Shown: positions 4,761 to 5,496 of the stretch, piece by piece
Layout: every line of letters starts with the position of its first letter
Position numbering within the stretch: position 1 is the first letter of the stretch
Assembly: GCA_012727965.1 (NCBI GenBank)
Contig: JAAYFZ010000163.1
Span: 1 to 5,496, forward strand
DNA length: 5,496 nt
Source: Clostridiaceae bacterium
GTDB taxonomy: Bacteria; Bacillota; Clostridia; Saccharofermentanales; UBA5734
Direction of reading: 5' to 3'
Notes under the pieces: generated by a model
Seen by the model: the letters and a program-made list of their open reading frames with translations, nothing else
The model's database searches: none
What the model was told of the DNA's origin: nothing
Program-made: the position numbers and the translations under genes

Positions 4761-5496
4761 ATGAGAGATTCAAGACTTGAACAGCTGGCAGGTACGCTGC
4801 TTGGACATTCATTGCAGCTTAAGGCTGGAGATATCGTCCAGATAAGAGCCTCGGTCGAGGCCAAACCTCTGGTGATGGCATTGTATAGAAGAGCGGCTGA
4901 GCTGGGACTCTATCTGCTGACTCAGTGGCAGGATGAGGAAATAACCAGACAGAATTATGAATTACTCGATCCAGACAGGGCGGAAACAGCAGAATTTCTC
5001 AAGCTGACTGGCGATTGGGAATATCAGCGCTGTCAGGATATCCAGGGCTATCTGACGATCCGAGCTCAGAGCAATGATCGGGAACTCAGTGGTGTTGATC
5101 CGCGCAAGCTAGAGATGACGGCAAAAGCCTCGGAAAAAGCTTCAGACTGCATCATTAACAATCGTCAATGGTCACTTTTCTATTGGCCTACTAAGGCTCA
5201 GGCGCAGAAGGCCGGACGTAGCTATGAAGAATGGTTTGATCATGTATTGTCTGTTAGTTTGATTGATTATCAGAAACTATATGAAGCCGAAAAATTATTG
5301 GCTGCACGTATGGAGGCAGCTGATCAGGTCAGAATTTCAGCTCCTGGCACCGAGCTGGCCTTTTCAATCAAAGGATTGCCTGCTGTCTGCTGTTATGGCA
5401 GGAGAAATGTACCTGATGGAGAAGTATATACAGCGCCTTTGCGTGAATCTGCCGATGGCTATATCACCTATAATGTGCCATCGAATCAATGGGGAC
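4761..5496 (+). CDS. M29-family aminopeptidase (AmpS/PepS-like), 3' end beyond the window
   Basis: The open frame runs from ATG 4761 to the right edge without a stop, giving 245 complete codons of a family usually near 370-415 aa, so roughly 60 per cent is present. M29 enzymes are cytoplasmic dimeric metallo-aminopeptidases that use two divalent metals to remove N-terminal residues from peptides. The N-terminal part begins MRDSRLEQLAGTLLGHSLQL, followed by KAGDIVQI, as is usual for the family. GRRNVPDGEVYTAPL ends the visible domain and contains the first metal-ligand glutamate (E221). The later ligands (a second Glu, two His and an Asp) would lie past the edge. GAGGG (4751-4755), overlapping the upstream TGA, is 5 nt before the ATG. 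Close spacing points to an operon with the 82-aa gene. No frameshift or internal stop is seen. Whether it has any link to nitrosative stress is unknown. Confidence 0.9.
   Translation, partial: MRDSRLEQLAGTLLGHSLQLKAGDIVQIRASVEAKPLVMALYRRAAELGLYLLTQWQDEEITRQNYELLDPDRAETAEFLKLTGDWEYQRCQDIQGYLTIRAQSNDRELSGVDPRKLEMTAKASEKASDCIINNRQWSLFYWPTKAQAQKAGRSYEEWFDHVLSVSLIDYQKLYEAEKLLAARMEAADQVRISAPGTELAFSIKGLPAVCCYGRRNVPDGEVYTAPLRESADGYITYNVPSNQWG

Noticed and set aside
4408..4812. Minus-strand 134-aa open frame
   Set aside because: It is antisense to the leader, the 82-aa gene and the aminopeptidase start, which have good ribosome binding sites and family matches.

Overview
The window looks like chromosomal DNA of a strictly anaerobic, low-to-mid GC Bacillota (Clostridia- or Negativicutes-like) bacterium. 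The reasons are strong AGGAGG-type ribosome binding sites, a full-length hybrid cluster protein with the closely spaced N-terminal cysteines typical of strict anaerobes, a ferredoxin of the kind found beside hcp in anaerobes, and a Crp/Fnr regulator with a PCxxxCxxH motif. The genus cannot be named from the sequence. No mobile elements, RNA genes or CRISPR arrays are visible.

Layout, left to right. Positions 1-48 hold only short palindromes. A thioredoxin-reductase-like flavoprotein lies on the minus strand (49-948) with its own candidate promoter (993-1021). A strong intrinsic terminator (1044-1100) separates it from hcp (1154-2758, minus). Upstream of hcp, 77 bp away on the same strand, is a two-domain ferredoxin-like gene, frdX (2836-3594). 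A 117-bp divergent control region (3595-3711) follows, then a Crp/Fnr-family regulator on the plus strand (3712-4401). A second plus-strand unit starts at a candidate promoter near 4414-4442. It holds an 82-aa ACT-like protein (4504-4752) and, 8 bp later, a clan M29 aminopeptidase that runs off the right edge (4761-5496).

The core is a nitrosative-stress module: a regulator transcribed divergently from frdX-hcp, the known HcpR arrangement. FrdX probably supplies electrons to Hcp, which reduces NO or hydroxylamine. The regulator probably controls both directions through the intergenic inverted repeats. The flavoprotein keeps the CxxC disulphide centre but lacks the usual NADPH-phosphate motif, so it may be a ferredoxin-linked or otherwise atypical disulphide reductase in the same redox context. 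The M29 aminopeptidase unit looks like an unrelated neighbour. I do not see a wholly new system. The points most worth a second look are the nested operators in the divergent promoter, the extra cysteine cluster in Hcp, the modified second cluster motif of FrdX, and the missing NADPH motif in the flavoprotein.
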